A stretch of 64,000 nucleotides of DNA from AWTP1-13 sp963775835 (GCA_963775835.1 CAVZKV010000014.1:1-64000); one strand, 5' to 3'. Positions 9,266 to 20,142 are shown, numbered from the stretch's first letter. Notes: generated by a model not told the origin, from the sequence alone. Numbers and translations: made by a program.

Positions 9266-10228
9266 ATGGACATCCAGGATATGCGCATTTTTGCGCGCGT
9301 GGCGGCTTTGCAAAATTTGTCCGCCGTCGGTGCCGAGCTTGGGCTCACGCCGGGCACCATCTCCAAGCGCATTCAGGCCTTAGAGGACCAGCTTTCCGCC
9401 CGCCTGTTCGACCGCACCACCCGCAGCATCCGTATTACCGAGGAGGGCGCCACCTTCCTCGTTCACGTCGAGCGCATTCTGGCTGAGATCGAAGTGGCCT
9501 GTGCCAGCGTCGACGACCGCGTCAACAAGCCCAAGGGCACGCTCAAGATCGCCGCCCCGGCCTTTCTCGGGCGCCGCTACGTTGCCCCCGCCCTGTGCCA
9601 GTTCATGCGGGCCTATCCGCAAATCGACGTGCAGGTCGACCTACAGGATCGCCCCGTGAACCTGCAGGAGGACGGCTATGACATTGCAATTCGCACGGGC
9701 ACCTTGTCCAACTCCACCCTGATCGCCAAGCGCTTGGCACCCGATCGGCACATCATCGCTGCATCTCCCGCCTATCTTGCGCGCAAGGGGCGACCGACGC
9801 AGCCGGAGGATCTTGCCCGGCACGACTGCCTGGTCCTCGGGGACCGGGCGCAGTGGCCGTTCAGCAAGAACGGGCTCGAGACGTCGGTGCGCATCCAAGG
9901 GCCGATCCGCTCCAACGACGGGGAGCTGTTGTGCCAAGCGGCACAGGATGGATTGGGCCTCATCCGTGCCTCCGAACTCGTCGTGCTCGCCGAACTGCGC
10001 TCAGGCAGGCTCACCCAGGTATTGGCCGACTACGAGGTCGGCAACAACGCCGCCGTGTGGGCGCTTTATCCGAGCTCCAAGCATCTGCTGCCGCGCATGC
10101 GCGCACTTTTGGATTTTCTGGGCGCCTGGTTCCGCGACCTCGCCAGCGAACAAACCGGCGCCCCGCTGCTCGCCACCAGCAACCTCGCTGCCGCCGTCAA
10201 CGGCCGGCCGCAGGCCCCGGCCGGTTGA
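9266..10228 (+). CDS. LysR-family transcriptional regulator
   Basis: 320-residue LysR-type DNA-binding regulator. The N-terminal winged helix-turn-helix spans about residues 1-60 (MDIQDMRIFARVAAL, LGLTPGTISKRIQALEDQL, LFDRTTRSIRIT). The effector-binding domain with two alpha/beta lobes follows from about 90 (LKIAAPAFLGRRYVAP). A GGGAG ribosome site precedes the ATG. The ligand and target genes are unknown. The gene stands alone, convergent with the solute-binding protein gene 17 bases away and with no divergent partner, so the usual neighbour-gene rule for LysR targets gives no clue. Confidence 0.93.
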   Translation: MDIQDMRIFARVAALQNLSAVGAELGLTPGTISKRIQALEDQLSARLFDRTTRSIRITEEGATFLVHVERILAEIEVACASVDDRVNKPKGTLKIAAPAFLGRRYVAPALCQFMRAYPQIDVQVDLQDRPVNLQEDGYDIAIRTGTLSNSTLIAKRLAPDRHIIAASPAYLARKGRPTQPEDLARHDCLVLGDRAQWPFSKNGLETSVRIQGPIRSNDGELLCQAAQDGLGLIRASELVVLAELRSGRLTQVLADYEVGNNAAVWALYPSSKHLLPRMRALLDFLGAWFRDLASEQTGAPLLATSNLAAAVNGRPQAPAG

Positions 10229-10245
10229 AACCCTATCCCCGCCCG

Positions 10246-11100
10246 CTAAAAGGCGCGCAGGGGAAAATAGCGCAATAGCAACTCCTCGTAGCGGCCCGTG
10301 GCACGGATGTGCTTGAGGGCGGCATTGATCAGGCTTTTCAGCTGCTGATCCTCACGCCCCACCACCATGCCGACGCCGTCGCCAAAGTATTTCGGCTCAC
10401 TGAACGGCCCGCCTTTAAATTCGCAGCATCCCTTCGAGGCGGTGCCGTTCAGCCAAAATACCAGGCTGATGCCGTCGTCGAACAAGAGGTCGACGGCCCC
10501 AGTGATCAAGGCGTCGCGCGCAAGCTCCGGCGTCTCGAAGGCGCGGATCGAACTGTCGGAGAAAAAGGCGCGCAAATAGGCTTCATGCGCGGTGCCCTTG
10601 GCAACCGCGATCCTTTTGCCCTCGAGCCCTTCCGGCGTGACCTCGAGCCGGCTCGCCGTGCGCGGACCGGCAAAGCGAGCGGGCGTGTGGTAGTAGCGAT
10701 CGGTGACATCGACGGCCTTCAGCATGTTTTGACTGATGGCATGGGAGGCAATGATGGCGTCGGCTTCCCCGCGTCGAAGTGCCGGGATCAACTCCGACCA
10801 TGGCCGCACCTGGATGTCGCAGGCGGCGGCCAGCTCCAAGCAGACGGCGCGAGCGATGTCCACATTGAAGCCGGTCAGCACGTTGTCTTCGTCGAGGTAA
10901 TTGAAGGGCGGATAGTCGCCTTCGGTGAGGAAGCGAATGACGGCGCGCCGTGACAGCGTCTGGTCGGTTTCGCCCTCCGGCGCGGCCGGCGGGGCTTGGG
11001 CGCGCACCTGAGCACCGACGCCGAGCATGGCGCCGAGGGGGCACAGGGCGACCGCCACAAGCCAGCGGGCGGGCGTGAAGCGTTGCGCTCGCAGCATCAT
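10246..11100 (-). CDS. Periplasmic amino-acid-type solute-binding protein
   Basis: 284-residue family 3 extracellular solute-binding protein. An N-terminal signal peptide (WLVAVALCPLGAMLGVGAQVRAQA) is followed by the typical RFLTEGDYPPFNYLDED and LTGFNVDIARAVC motif. Further blocks are WSELIPALRRGEADAIIAS, GKRIAVAKGT and the late GMVVGREDQQL stretch. In ABC systems such proteins deliver polar amino acids or related molecules to a permease, but no permease or ATPase gene is adjacent, so it is an orphan. Extra cysteines (CLELAAACDI, KGCCEF) might form disulfides. The specificity cannot be predicted. Confidence 0.88.
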   Translation of the reverse strand: MMLRAQRFTPARWLVAVALCPLGAMLGVGAQVRAQAPPAAPEGETDQTLSRRAVIRFLTEGDYPPFNYLDEDNVLTGFNVDIARAVCLELAAACDIQVRPWSELIPALRRGEADAIIASHAISQNMLKAVDVTDRYYHTPARFAGPRTASRLEVTPEGLEGKRIAVAKGTAHEAYLRAFFSDSSIRAFETPELARDALITGAVDLLFDDGISLVFWLNGTASKGCCEFKGGPFSEPKYFGDGVGMVVGREDQQLKSLINAALKHIRATGRYEELLLRYFPLRAF

Positions 11101-11322
11101 CTTTGGCGTTTGCCCTCGTGTTGCCGATCCTGCGCCGGTGGCAACCGCCTCGGCGCCCCCGTCGGGTCAGAAACGGGTCTTGGCCACCCGTCCGCCCGCC
11201 ATTCTAAAGCCAACCGCAAATCCCGCCCAGAGCATCGAAAGCGCATCAAGGCGCATCGACAACACGAGGGGCCGAGGCGCCGCCTTAGGGGCCGCCGTTC
11301 AGGGCTGCCCTTAGGGCTGCCC

Positions 11323-12357
11323 TCAGGGCTGCCATGGGCGCTGCGCCGCAGCGGCGACCGCTGGCCGTTTTGCCTTGGCGATTTCGCGCGCCAGCGCGCC
11401 CAGCACCTCGCCCAGGCCCTGACGGGCGACGGCCGACACCAACAGGGGTTTCTTGCGCGCGGCGCGGGTCAGCGCGGCAACCTTGGCCGGCAACTGGCCG
11501 CGATCCACCGCATCGCACTTGGATAGGGCGAGGATCTCCTTCTTGCGCTCGAGCCCCGCCCCGTAGGCCTTGAGCTCGGTGCGCACCGTGCGGTAGGCGG
11601 CGACCACGTCCTCGCGCGTGGCATCGACGAGATGCAACAGCACGCTGCAGCGCTCGACGTGACCGAGAAAGCGCGTGCCGAGGCCCGAGCCCTGGTGCGC
11701 GCCCTCGATCAGGCCCGGCACATCGGCGAGCACGAAATCGAAACCATCGATCCGCACCACGCCCAGGTGCGGGTTGAGGGTCGTGAAGGGGTAGTCGGCG
11801 ATCTTGGGCTTGGCGGCGCTGACGCTGGCGAGGAAGGTGGACTTGCCCGCGTTGGGTTCACCGATAATCCCGACATCGGCGATCAGCTTCAAACGCAGCC
11901 AGATCGTCAGCTCCTCGCCCGGCGCACCCGGGTTGGCGCGGCGCGGCGCCCGATTGGTCGAAGATTTGAAATGGGCGTTGCCGAAGCCGCCGTTGCCGCC
12001 GCGCGCGAGGCGGGAGCGGTCACCGACCGTGACGAGATCGGCGATGAGCGTGGCCTGATCCTCCGCGTAGATCTGCGTTCCCGGCGGCACCGCGATCAGC
12101 TTGTCCACGCCGCCCGCCCCGGCGCGGTTCTTGCCCATGCCGGTGCGGCCGTTCTGGGCCTTGAAATGCTGCTGGTAGCGGTAATCGATGAGGGTATTGA
12201 GACCGGCCACGCACTCCGCCCAGACGTCCCCGCCCTTACCGCCGTCGCCGCCATCGGGGCCGCCGAACTCGATGAATTTTTCGCGCCGAAAGGAGACCGC
12301 ACCGGCACCGCCGTCGCCGGAGCGGATGTAGATCTTGGCTTGGTCCAAAAACTTCAT
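11323..12357 (-). CDS. obgE: Obg-family GTPase
   Basis: 344-residue ribosome-associated GTPase involved in 50S assembly and stress response. The glycine-rich OBG domain spans residues 1-158 (SGDGGAGAVSFRREK, GGDGGKGGDVW, GKNRAGAGGVD). The G domain follows with the P-loop GEPNAGKST, switch DYPFTTLNPHLG, Walker B DVPGLIEGA, and NKXD-like SKCD. The C-terminal tail is short. It is the last gene of rplU-rpmA-GNAT-obgE, a common alphaproteobacterial order. The start ATG at 12357 is 21 bases past the GNAT stop. Confidence 0.97.
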   Translation of the reverse strand: MKFLDQAKIYIRSGDGGAGAVSFRREKFIEFGGPDGGDGGKGGDVWAECVAGLNTLIDYRYQQHFKAQNGRTGMGKNRAGAGGVDKLIAVPPGTQIYAEDQATLIADLVTVGDRSRLARGGNGGFGNAHFKSSTNRAPRRANPGAPGEELTIWLRLKLIADVGIIGEPNAGKSTFLASVSAAKPKIADYPFTTLNPHLGVVRIDGFDFVLADVPGLIEGAHQGSGLGTRFLGHVERCSVLLHLVDATREDVVAAYRTVRTELKAYGAGLERKKEILALSKCDAVDRGQLPAKVAALTRAARKKPLLVSAVARQGLGEVLGALAREIAKAKRPAVAAAAQRPWQP

Positions 12358-12378
12358 GGCCTCCGCCGCGGGACACCG

Positions 12379-12966
12379 TCAGCCAGCGCCGATCCGGCCC
12401 AGCCAGGTGCGCCAGCGCCGCCGCTCCGCCAGGCCGCCGGCAGTGGGGGCGATCACCAACAGAGCGCGTTGGCGCTCGAGCCGATAGGTAATGGCGTCTA
12501 CTTGGTAGCCGCGCGCCGTACACGCAATGGGGATGCGCTCGACCGCAACGAAGCCGAGCTTGGCCAGGACGCGCCCGGAGGCGGGATTGTCGACAAAGTG
12601 GGCGGACGAAAAGGCCGGCAATCGCCGGTCGCGGACGCCATGGGCCAATACGGCGCGGGCGGCCTCGGTCGCATAACCCTGGCCCCACCAAGGTTTGCCC
12701 AGCCAGAAGCCGAGTTCGGCGACGCCGGAGGACCGGCGATAAAAACCGGCGCCGCCGATCAGGTGTAGTCCTTCCGCTTCGATGGCAAACCGCACCTCGC
12801 CCCTGGCAGGTTTGAGCCAGGCCAGCGCCTGGGCTTCGTCGAAGGGATGGGGAATGTCGCTCGTCATCGAGGCGACCGCCCAGTCGCCGGCGAGACGGGC
12901 AAACTCCCGAGCATCGGAGCGTTGGAAGGGCCGCAGGAGCAGGCGCTGGGTTTTGATCGTGAACAT
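12379..12966 (-). CDS. GNAT-family N-acetyltransferase (RimJ/RimL-like)
   Basis: 195-residue GCN5-related acetyltransferase. The motifs TQRLLLRPFQRSDAREFARL, IGGAGFYRR, ELGFWLGKPWWGQGYATEAA (acetyl-CoA binding) and VDNPASGRVLAKLGF are those of the RimJ/RimL-like subgroup, which modifies protein N-termini or small amines. A GNAT gene between rpmA and obgE is frequent in alphaproteobacteria, but the substrate is unknown. The start at 12966 gives the canonical N-terminus; an upstream in-frame extension to 13056 lacks family residues. Confidence 0.9.
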   Translation of the reverse strand: MFTIKTQRLLLRPFQRSDAREFARLAGDWAVASMTSDIPHPFDEAQALAWLKPARGEVRFAIEAEGLHLIGGAGFYRRSSGVAELGFWLGKPWWGQGYATEAARAVLAHGVRDRRLPAFSSAHFVDNPASGRVLAKLGFVAVERIPIACTARGYQVDAITYRLERQRALLVIAPTAGGLAERRRWRTWLGRIGAG

Positions 12967-13068
12967 GCGGCCGGCGTGGATGTGCGCGCGCCCCGAACTT
13001 GGTTCGTCACCCGCCAGGCCGGCGGCGACGTCGGCTGGGCGCACCGTCAGGTGCACCCCACCTGGGCG

Positions 13069-13341
13069 CTATTCGGCGGCAGCTTTGGCCGCCACTTTCA
13101 CCGACACGAAGATCCGCCCGTTGCGCTTGGTGGCAAATTCGACGTTGCCCTCGGTCAAGGCAAACAGCGTGTGGTCCGTGCCCATGCCGACGTTCGACCC
13201 GGGGTGCCAGCGGGTGCCACGCTGGCGCACGAGGATGTTGCCGGCAAGAACGCGCTCGCCGCCGTAGCGCTTAATGCCGAGCCGCCGGCCTGCCGTATCG
13301 CGGCCGTTGCGCGAGGAGCCGCCTGCCTTTTTGTGTGCCAT
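13069..13341 (-). CDS. rpmA: 50S ribosomal protein L27
   Basis: 90-residue L27, which reaches the peptidyl-transferase centre with its N-terminal tail. The sequence begins MAHKKAGGSSRNGRDT and continues with GGERVLAGNILVRQRGTRWHPG, both diagnostic. No N-terminal extension for cleavage is present. It lies 26 bases after rplU on the same transcript. Confidence 0.98.
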   Translation of the reverse strand: MAHKKAGGSSRNGRDTAGRRLGIKRYGGERVLAGNILVRQRGTRWHPGSNVGMGTDHTLFALTEGNVEFATKRNGRIFVSVKVAAKAAAE

Positions 13342-13367
13342 GGAAACGATCCTTGCTGAGCCGGCAA

Positions 13368-13679
13368 TCAGGCGCCGATGATATCCTTGATGCGAACGGT
13401 GGTCTGTTCTTGCCGGTGGCCCCGTTTCCGCCTCGAGTTCTTGCGCCGCCGCTTCTTGAAGGCGATGACCTTGGGCGCCCGGCCCTGCTCGACGATCTCC
13501 GCGGTCACCTTGGCGCCCACGACACCGGGAGTACCGATTTTGGCCGCCTCGCCGCCCAGCATGAGCACGTCGGCAAACTCGACGGTCGCCCCGGTTTCGC
13601 CGGCGACCTTTTCGATCGTCAAAACTTCGTTGGCAGCGACGCGGTACTGCTTGCCGCCGGTCTTGATGACAGCGTACAT
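13368..13679 (-). CDS. rplU: 50S ribosomal protein L21
   Basis: 103-residue L21. MYAVIKTGGKQYRVAANE at the N-terminus and KRRRKNSRRKRGHRQEQT near the C-terminus match the family. AAGGAATTC lies just before the ATG at 13679. First gene of the rplU-rpmA-GNAT-obgE operon, with a promoter about 95 bases upstream. Confidence 0.98.
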   Translation of the reverse strand: MYAVIKTGGKQYRVAANEVLTIEKVAGETGATVEFADVLMLGGEAAKIGTPGVVGAKVTAEIVEQGRAPKVIAFKKRRRKNSRRKRGHRQEQTTVRIKDIIGA

Positions 13680-13771
13680 CTTTGAATTCCTTAGATTTCC
13701 CGTTGCAAATGACACTCAATCACGCACACGGGAATCCGCGCGCGAGGGGATCGGGGCTCGGGTCGGCGCGC

Positions 13772-13800
13772 ACTATCGTGGAGGGCAGGCGCAAAGTCAA
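13772..13800 (-). promoter_or_regulatory. Sigma70-type promoter of rplU-rpmA
   Basis: Minus-strand TTGACT (13795-13800), 17-base spacer, GATAGT (13772-13777). Spacing and hexamers are close to consensus, as expected for a ribosomal protein operon. The predicted leader is about 85 bases. Confidence 0.7.
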
Positions 13801-13833
13801 CTTTGCTGTATCGCGCGGCCGGCGCCTCGCGGG

Positions 13834-13862
13834 TTGACAGGCGCGTCCCCTTCAACGATGGT
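13834..13862 (+). promoter_or_regulatory. Putative promoter in the rplU-ffh gap
   Basis: Plus-strand TTGACA (13834-13839), 17 bases, GATGGT (13857-13862). It could drive ffh with a leader of about 360 bases, or a short RNA ending at the hairpin at 13967-13985. The remaining gap (13680-14231) contains no convincing coding sequence or tRNA. Confidence 0.45.
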
Positions 13863-13966
13863 GCGGCCAAATCCAGACGGCCCCGTGACAACGAGCCGCC
13901 GCCTGGCACGGGTCGGGCCATGGCGCGCGGACCGGAGGCCAGGAGGTCAACGTCCGCCAGCGCGTT

Positions 13967-13985
13967 GCGCCCGCGGGCGCGTTTT
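13967..13985 (+). terminator. Hairpin followed by TTTT in the ffh leader region
   Basis: GCGCC-CGCG-GGCGC stem-loop (13967-13980) followed by GTTTT. It resembles a short intrinsic terminator or attenuator about 110 bases after the putative start site from the promoter at 13834. The stem is only five pairs with a short T-run. Confidence 0.3.
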
Positions 13986-14231
13986 CGTATTTGGGGTCGT
14001 CGCTCCTGGGCAAACCGGATCGGCGCGGTGGCGAGTTTTTGTCGACAGCAGCGATCATGGCTCCTCCTGGCGGGGAGGGGCCCATGCGCGCGCGCCTCGG
14101 GCCGTGGCGCCGCGGGGCATGGCGGCCTGGCAGGGCGCAAGGGCGCGTCGGCCGCGGTGCGCGAAAACACCCCTGCCGCGGGCGCCGGCCGGGCGCGCCC
14201 AATTGCAACCGCAGCTGCTGCTGGAGCCTAA

Positions 14232-15785
14232 ATGTTCCAATCGCTGTCAGATCGCCTCTCGGGCATCTTCGATAAACTGACCCGGCGCGGGTCGCTCAGC
14301 GACAGTGACGTGGCCGAGGCCATGCGCGAGGTCCGCCGGGCGCTGTTGGAAGCCGACGTGGCGCTGGAGGTGGTGCGCGACTTCACCGAGAACGTGAAGG
14401 CGAAGGCGATCGGCCAAGAGGTGATCAAGTCGATCAGTCCGGGCCAGATGGTGGTCAAGATCGTGCATGATGAGCTCGTGCGCATGCTGGGCTCGGAGGC
14501 GGAACCCATCGACCTTGCCGCCCAGCCTCCGGTGACGATCATGCTGGTCGGCCTGCAGGGTTCGGGCAAGACCACCACCTGCGCCAAAATCGGCTACCGG
14601 CTGACCAGCCGCGACAAGAAGAAAGTGCTGATGGCCTCGCTCGACACGCGCCGGCCGGCGGCCCAGGAGCAGTTGCGGGTGCTGGGCGAGCAGGCCAAGG
14701 TCGACACCTTGCCGATCGTGGCGGGACAAACGCCCCAGCAGATCGCCCAGCGCGCCTTGGATGCCTCACGCCTGGCCGGCTATGACGTGGTGCTGCTCGA
14801 CACCGCCGGCCGCATCCATATCGACGAAGCGCTGATGCAGGAATCGGCCGAGGTGAGCCGCATCGCGCATCCGCACGAGACCCTGCTCGTCGCCAATTCG
14901 CTCACCGGCCAGGACGCCGTCAAGCTTGCCAAGAACTTCGATGAGCGGGTCGGCATCACCGGCATTGTGCTGACGCGCGTCGATGGCGACGGCCGCGGCG
15001 GTGCCGCGCTCAGCATGCGCGCCGTCACCGGCAAACCCATCAAGCTCGTCGGCGTCGGCGAGAAGTGGGATGCGCTTGAAGATTTTCACCCGCAGCGCAT
15101 TGCCGGGCGCATTCTGGGCATGGGCGATGTGGTCAGCCTGGTGGAGAAGGCCGCCCAGACGATCGACCTCGAGAAGGCGCAGAGCATCGCCGAGAAGCTG
15201 CGCAAGGGCGCCTTCGATCTGGAAGACCTAGCCGATCAGCTCAAGCAGATGGAGCGGCTCGGCGGCATGTCCAGCATGCTGGCGATGCTGCCCGGCATCG
15301 GCAAGATCAAGCGGCAAATCGACGACGCCAACCTCGACAACAGCATCATCAAGCGCCAGCGCGCCATTATTTCGTCGATGACGCCGAAGGAGCGGCGCAA
15401 CCCGAAGATGCTCGATGGCAAGCGCAAGCGCCGCATCGCGGCGGGCTCGGGGACGCGACCCGAGGACGTCAACCGCCTGCTCAAGATGCACCGTCAGATG
15501 GCGGACATGATGAAGCTGATGGGCAAGCAACGGGGCGGCCTGATGCAGCGCATGATGGGCAAGGGCGGGGGCGCGGCGCCGAGCCCCGCCGAACTGGAAA
15601 AGATGCAGGCCGACCTGGCGCGGCTCGATCCCAAGGTGCTGGAGAAACTACCCAAGGACTTGAAGGGTGGTTTGCCCAAGGGGCTGCCGGGATTGGGGGG
15701 CGGGCCGGTGCCGAAGCTGCCGGGCCTGCCGGGTTTGGGCGGCGGGATGCCACGGCTGCCCGGACTGCCGGGCAAGAAGAAGTAG
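14232..15785 (+). CDS. ffh: Signal recognition particle protein Ffh (SRP54)
   Basis: 517-residue SRP GTPase that binds signal peptides and 4.5S RNA and targets proteins to FtsY at the membrane. The N domain (MFQSLSDRLSGIFDKL) is followed by the G domain with P-loop GLQGSGKTTTCAKI, ASLDTRRPAAQEQL, DTAGRIHID and TRVDGDGRGGAALS. The Met-rich M domain runs from about residue 330 and includes IISSMTPKERRNPKML and the RNA-binding RRRIAAGSGT-like block. The C-terminus carries a Gly-Leu-Pro repeat tail (KGLPGLGGG, LPGLPGLGGG) of about 45 residues, common in alphaproteobacterial Ffh. Heads ffh-rpsP-rimM. Confidence 0.98.
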   Translation: MFQSLSDRLSGIFDKLTRRGSLSDSDVAEAMREVRRALLEADVALEVVRDFTENVKAKAIGQEVIKSISPGQMVVKIVHDELVRMLGSEAEPIDLAAQPPVTIMLVGLQGSGKTTTCAKIGYRLTSRDKKKVLMASLDTRRPAAQEQLRVLGEQAKVDTLPIVAGQTPQQIAQRALDASRLAGYDVVLLDTAGRIHIDEALMQESAEVSRIAHPHETLLVANSLTGQDAVKLAKNFDERVGITGIVLTRVDGDGRGGAALSMRAVTGKPIKLVGVGEKWDALEDFHPQRIAGRILGMGDVVSLVEKAAQTIDLEKAQSIAEKLRKGAFDLEDLADQLKQMERLGGMSSMLAMLPGIGKIKRQIDDANLDNSIIKRQRAIISSMTPKERRNPKMLDGKRKRRIAAGSGTRPEDVNRLLKMHRQMADMMKLMGKQRGGLMQRMMGKGGGAAPSPAELEKMQADLARLDPKVLEKLPKDLKGGLPKGLPGLGGGPVPKLPGLPGLGGGMPRLPGLPGKKK

Positions 15786-15844
15786 TTGGCCGCCGCATGC
15801 CGCTTGAAAACTTAAACAACCGCTCAACAAGCTAGGAGATAAGC

Positions 15845-16216
15845 ATGGCCGTAAAGATACGTCTCTCGCGCGGAGGCACCAAGAAGCGACCCTACTTCTA
15901 CATCGTGGTCGCCGATTCCGCCTCGCCCCGCGACGGTCGCTACATTGAGCAGATCGGCACGCACAATCCGCTCCTGCCCAAGGACAACGCCGATCGCGTC
16001 AAGCTCAACGTGGAGCGTGCCAAGCACTGGCTCGCCGTCGGGGCGCAGCCGACCGACCGCGTGCTGCGTTTTCTCGATGCCGCTGGCCTCGCCAAGCGCA
16101 CCCAAGGCAACAATCCCGATAAGGGCAAGCCGAAGAAAAAGCGCCTGGAGCGTGAAGCGGCGGCCGCCGAGGCCGCGGCCAAGAAGGCCGAGGCGAGCGA
16201 AGCCAAGTCGGCATGA
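15845..16216 (+). CDS. rpsP: 30S ribosomal protein S16
   Basis: 123-residue S16. MAVKIRLSRGGTKKRPYFYI and GRYIEQIGTHNPL are diagnostic. The last 35 residues are an Ala/Lys/Glu-rich extension, longer than in E. coli and typical of alphaproteobacteria. TAGGAG precedes the ATG. The stop overlaps the rimM start (ATGA). Confidence 0.98.
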   Translation: MAVKIRLSRGGTKKRPYFYIVVADSASPRDGRYIEQIGTHNPLLPKDNADRVKLNVERAKHWLAVGAQPTDRVLRFLDAAGLAKRTQGNNPDKGKPKKKRLEREAAAAEAAAKKAEASEAKSA

Positions 16217-16758
16217 GGCGCGCCGTGGCCGAGGACGCTTCGGGGCACATACTCCTCGGCCGCATCGCCGGCGCGCATGGGCTCAAGGGCGAGGTGCTGA
16301 TCCAGTCCTTTGCCGAGGTACCGGAAAGCATCGCCGCCTACGGGCCGCTCTCGGACGCCGAAGGCGGCAAGACCGTCACCATTACGCACGCCAAACCGAC
16401 GGCCAAAGGCGTGCTGGCGCGCCTAGCGGGCGTCGGCGACCGCACGGCCGCCGAAGCGCTCACAGGGATGGAGCTCTACGTCGCCCGTGCCCGCCTGCCG
16501 CCGCCCGCGGAGGATGAGTTCTATCACGCCGACCTGATCGGCATGCTCGCCGTCGACCTCGAGGGGCGGGTGCTTGGACAGATCAGCGCCGTGCACAATT
16601 TCGGCGCCGGTGATTTGATCGAGATCCGCTTGGCGGGGTCTGGCAAGACCGAGCTGGTGCCGTTCACCGCCGCCACCGTGCCGACTTTGGATGTCACCGC
16701 GGGCCGTGCGGTGGTCGTGATGCCGCCCGTGCATCCAGCACCGCCGGCGACGGACTAG
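16213..16758 (+). CDS. rimM: Ribosome maturation factor RimM
   Basis: 181-residue 16S rRNA processing factor. The N-terminal beta-barrel domain (ILLGRIAGAHGLKGEVLIQSF) and the PRC-barrel domain (EFYHADLIGMLAV, GQISAVHNFGAGDLIEI, VPFTAATVPTLDV) are both present. It overlaps rpsP by four bases. In most proteobacteria trmD and rplS follow; here the next gene is dnaJ on the opposite strand, 13 bases away. Confidence 0.95.
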   Translation: MRRAVAEDASGHILLGRIAGAHGLKGEVLIQSFAEVPESIAAYGPLSDAEGGKTVTITHAKPTAKGVLARLAGVGDRTAAEALTGMELYVARARLPPPAEDEFYHADLIGMLAVDLEGRVLGQISAVHNFGAGDLIEIRLAGSGKTELVPFTAATVPTLDVTAGRAVVVMPPVHPAPPATD

Positions 16759-16771
16759 TGACCCTGCGCCC

Positions 16772-17911
16772 TCAAGTGGCCTTGCCCTCGAAGAATTCCT
16801 TCATCTTGGCAAAAAAGCCCGAGGAATGCGGCGAGGTCTCGCGATTGCTCTCGCGCTCGAATTCCTCGAGCAACTGACGCTGGCGCGCGTTGAGGCTCTT
16901 GGGCGTCTCGACCTCGACCTGGATGTACATGTCGCCCGTGACCTTGGAGCGCAACACCGGCATGCCCTTGCCCTTGAGGCGGAACTGCTTGCCGCTCTCG
17001 GTACCCTCCGGCACCTTGACCCGGGTCTTGCCGTTATCGATGGTGGGAACATCGATCTGGCCGCCCAGCGCCGCCGTGGTCATGGAAATCGGCACGCGGC
17101 AGAAGATGTCGGCGCCGTCGCGCTGAAAGAACTCGTGCGGCTTGATCGACAGGAAAATATAAAGATCACCGGCGGGACCGCCGCGTAGCCCGGCTTCGCC
17201 CTCGCCGGCCAGGCGAATACGCGTGCCGTCCTCGACACCGGCTGGGATGTTAACGGAAAGCTGGCGCTCCTTGACCACCCGGCCCTTGCCGCCGCAATCG
17301 CCGCACGGATCGGAGATGATCTCGCCGCGACCGTGGCAGCCCGGACAGGTCCGCTCGATGGTAAAGAAGCCCTGGCTCGCCCGCACCTTGCCGATGCCGC
17401 CGCAGGTCGGGCAGGTCGAGGGCTTGGTTCCGGGGTTGGCCCCGGTGCCCGTGCAACCCTCGCAGGTCACGCTGGTCGGCACCCGGATTTGCGCGGTCTT
17501 GCCGCTGTAGGCCTCCCGCAAGCTGACTTCCATGTTGTAGCGCAGGTCGGCGCCGCGTTCGCGGCCGGAGCGCCGGGCGCCGCCGCCGCGCCGCCCACCC
17601 ATGAACTCGCCGAATAGATCATCGAAGATGTCCGACATCGAGGACGCGAAATCCGGCCCGAAACCGTGACCATGCCCGCCCCGGCCGTCAAACGCGGCGT
17701 GGCCGAACTGGTCGTAGGCCGCCCGTTTCTGCGGGTCCTTCAAGGCCTCGTAGGCCTCGTTCAGCTCCTTAAACTTTTGCTCGGCGCTCTTGTCGCTGGC
17801 GTTGCGATCGGGGTGGCAATCTTTGGCAAGACGGCGGAAGGCCGACTTGATATCCTGCTCGCTTGCCCCTCGGCTAATCCCCAAAACGTCGTAGTAGTCG
17901 CGCTTGGCCAT
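16772..17911 (-). CDS. dnaJ: Chaperone protein DnaJ
   Basis: 379-residue Hsp40 co-chaperone that delivers substrates to DnaK and stimulates its ATPase. The J domain has the HPD triad (CHPDRNASDK). A Gly/Phe-rich linker (HAAFDGRGGHGHGFGPDF) is followed by four zinc-finger repeats CEGCTGTG, CPTCGGIG, CPGCHGRG and CGDCGGKG, then the substrate-binding C-terminal domains. The start is MAKRDYYDVLGIS at 17911; the open frame continues 45 bases upstream without family sequence. It lies 140 bases downstream of dnaK with a possible bulged hairpin between them (about 17990-18022). Confidence 0.98.
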   Translation of the reverse strand: MAKRDYYDVLGISRGASEQDIKSAFRRLAKDCHPDRNASDKSAEQKFKELNEAYEALKDPQKRAAYDQFGHAAFDGRGGHGHGFGPDFASSMSDIFDDLFGEFMGGRRGGGARRSGRERGADLRYNMEVSLREAYSGKTAQIRVPTSVTCEGCTGTGANPGTKPSTCPTCGGIGKVRASQGFFTIERTCPGCHGRGEIISDPCGDCGGKGRVVKERQLSVNIPAGVEDGTRIRLAGEGEAGLRGGPAGDLYIFLSIKPHEFFQRDGADIFCRVPISMTTAALGGQIDVPTIDNGKTRVKVPEGTESGKQFRLKGKGMPVLRSKVTGDMYIQVEVETPKSLNARQRQLLEEFERESNRETSPHSSGFFAKMKEFFEGKAT

Positions 17912-18053
17912 GGGCCTGAGTTTCCAATTCTCGCCAGCGTACGCGGGCAGCTCCACGCGATCGGCGTACGTGAGACAAGCCCCCGCCCTACCAGCGCATC
18001 GTCTTTATCACGACTGCTGGCCGGACGAGGGCTTGCATGATTAATCCCTCAGC

Positions 18054-19991
<1,938 letters not shown>

Positions 19992-20113
19992 GTGGTCTTT
20001 GTCCTCTCTTTGGCGGCAGACCGTCCGGACCCAAAAACTTGGCGCCCGGCGCCCATGGCCCAGTATGGAGCCTTGAGAACGGTCCCCTAGAGCTGCGATT
20101 GCTTGTCTGGCGT

Positions 20114-20142
20114 TATATAGTGGGGCCCTTTTGGGGCTGCAA
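20114..20142 (-). promoter_or_regulatory. Putative dnaK promoter
   Basis: Minus-strand TTGCAG (20137-20142), 17-base spacer, TATATA (20114-20119), about 120 bases before the dnaK ATG and on the flank shared with divergent alkB. No CIRCE inverted repeat (TTAGCACTC-N9-GAGTGCTAA) is visible here or before hrcA-grpE. The -35 does not show a clear CTTGAA heat-shock signature. Confidence 0.5.

Noticed and set aside
13691..14208. Several open frames in the rplU-ffh gap
   Set aside because: Low-complexity Arg/Ala/Pro translations on both strands overlap each other; no ribosome sites or family motifs.
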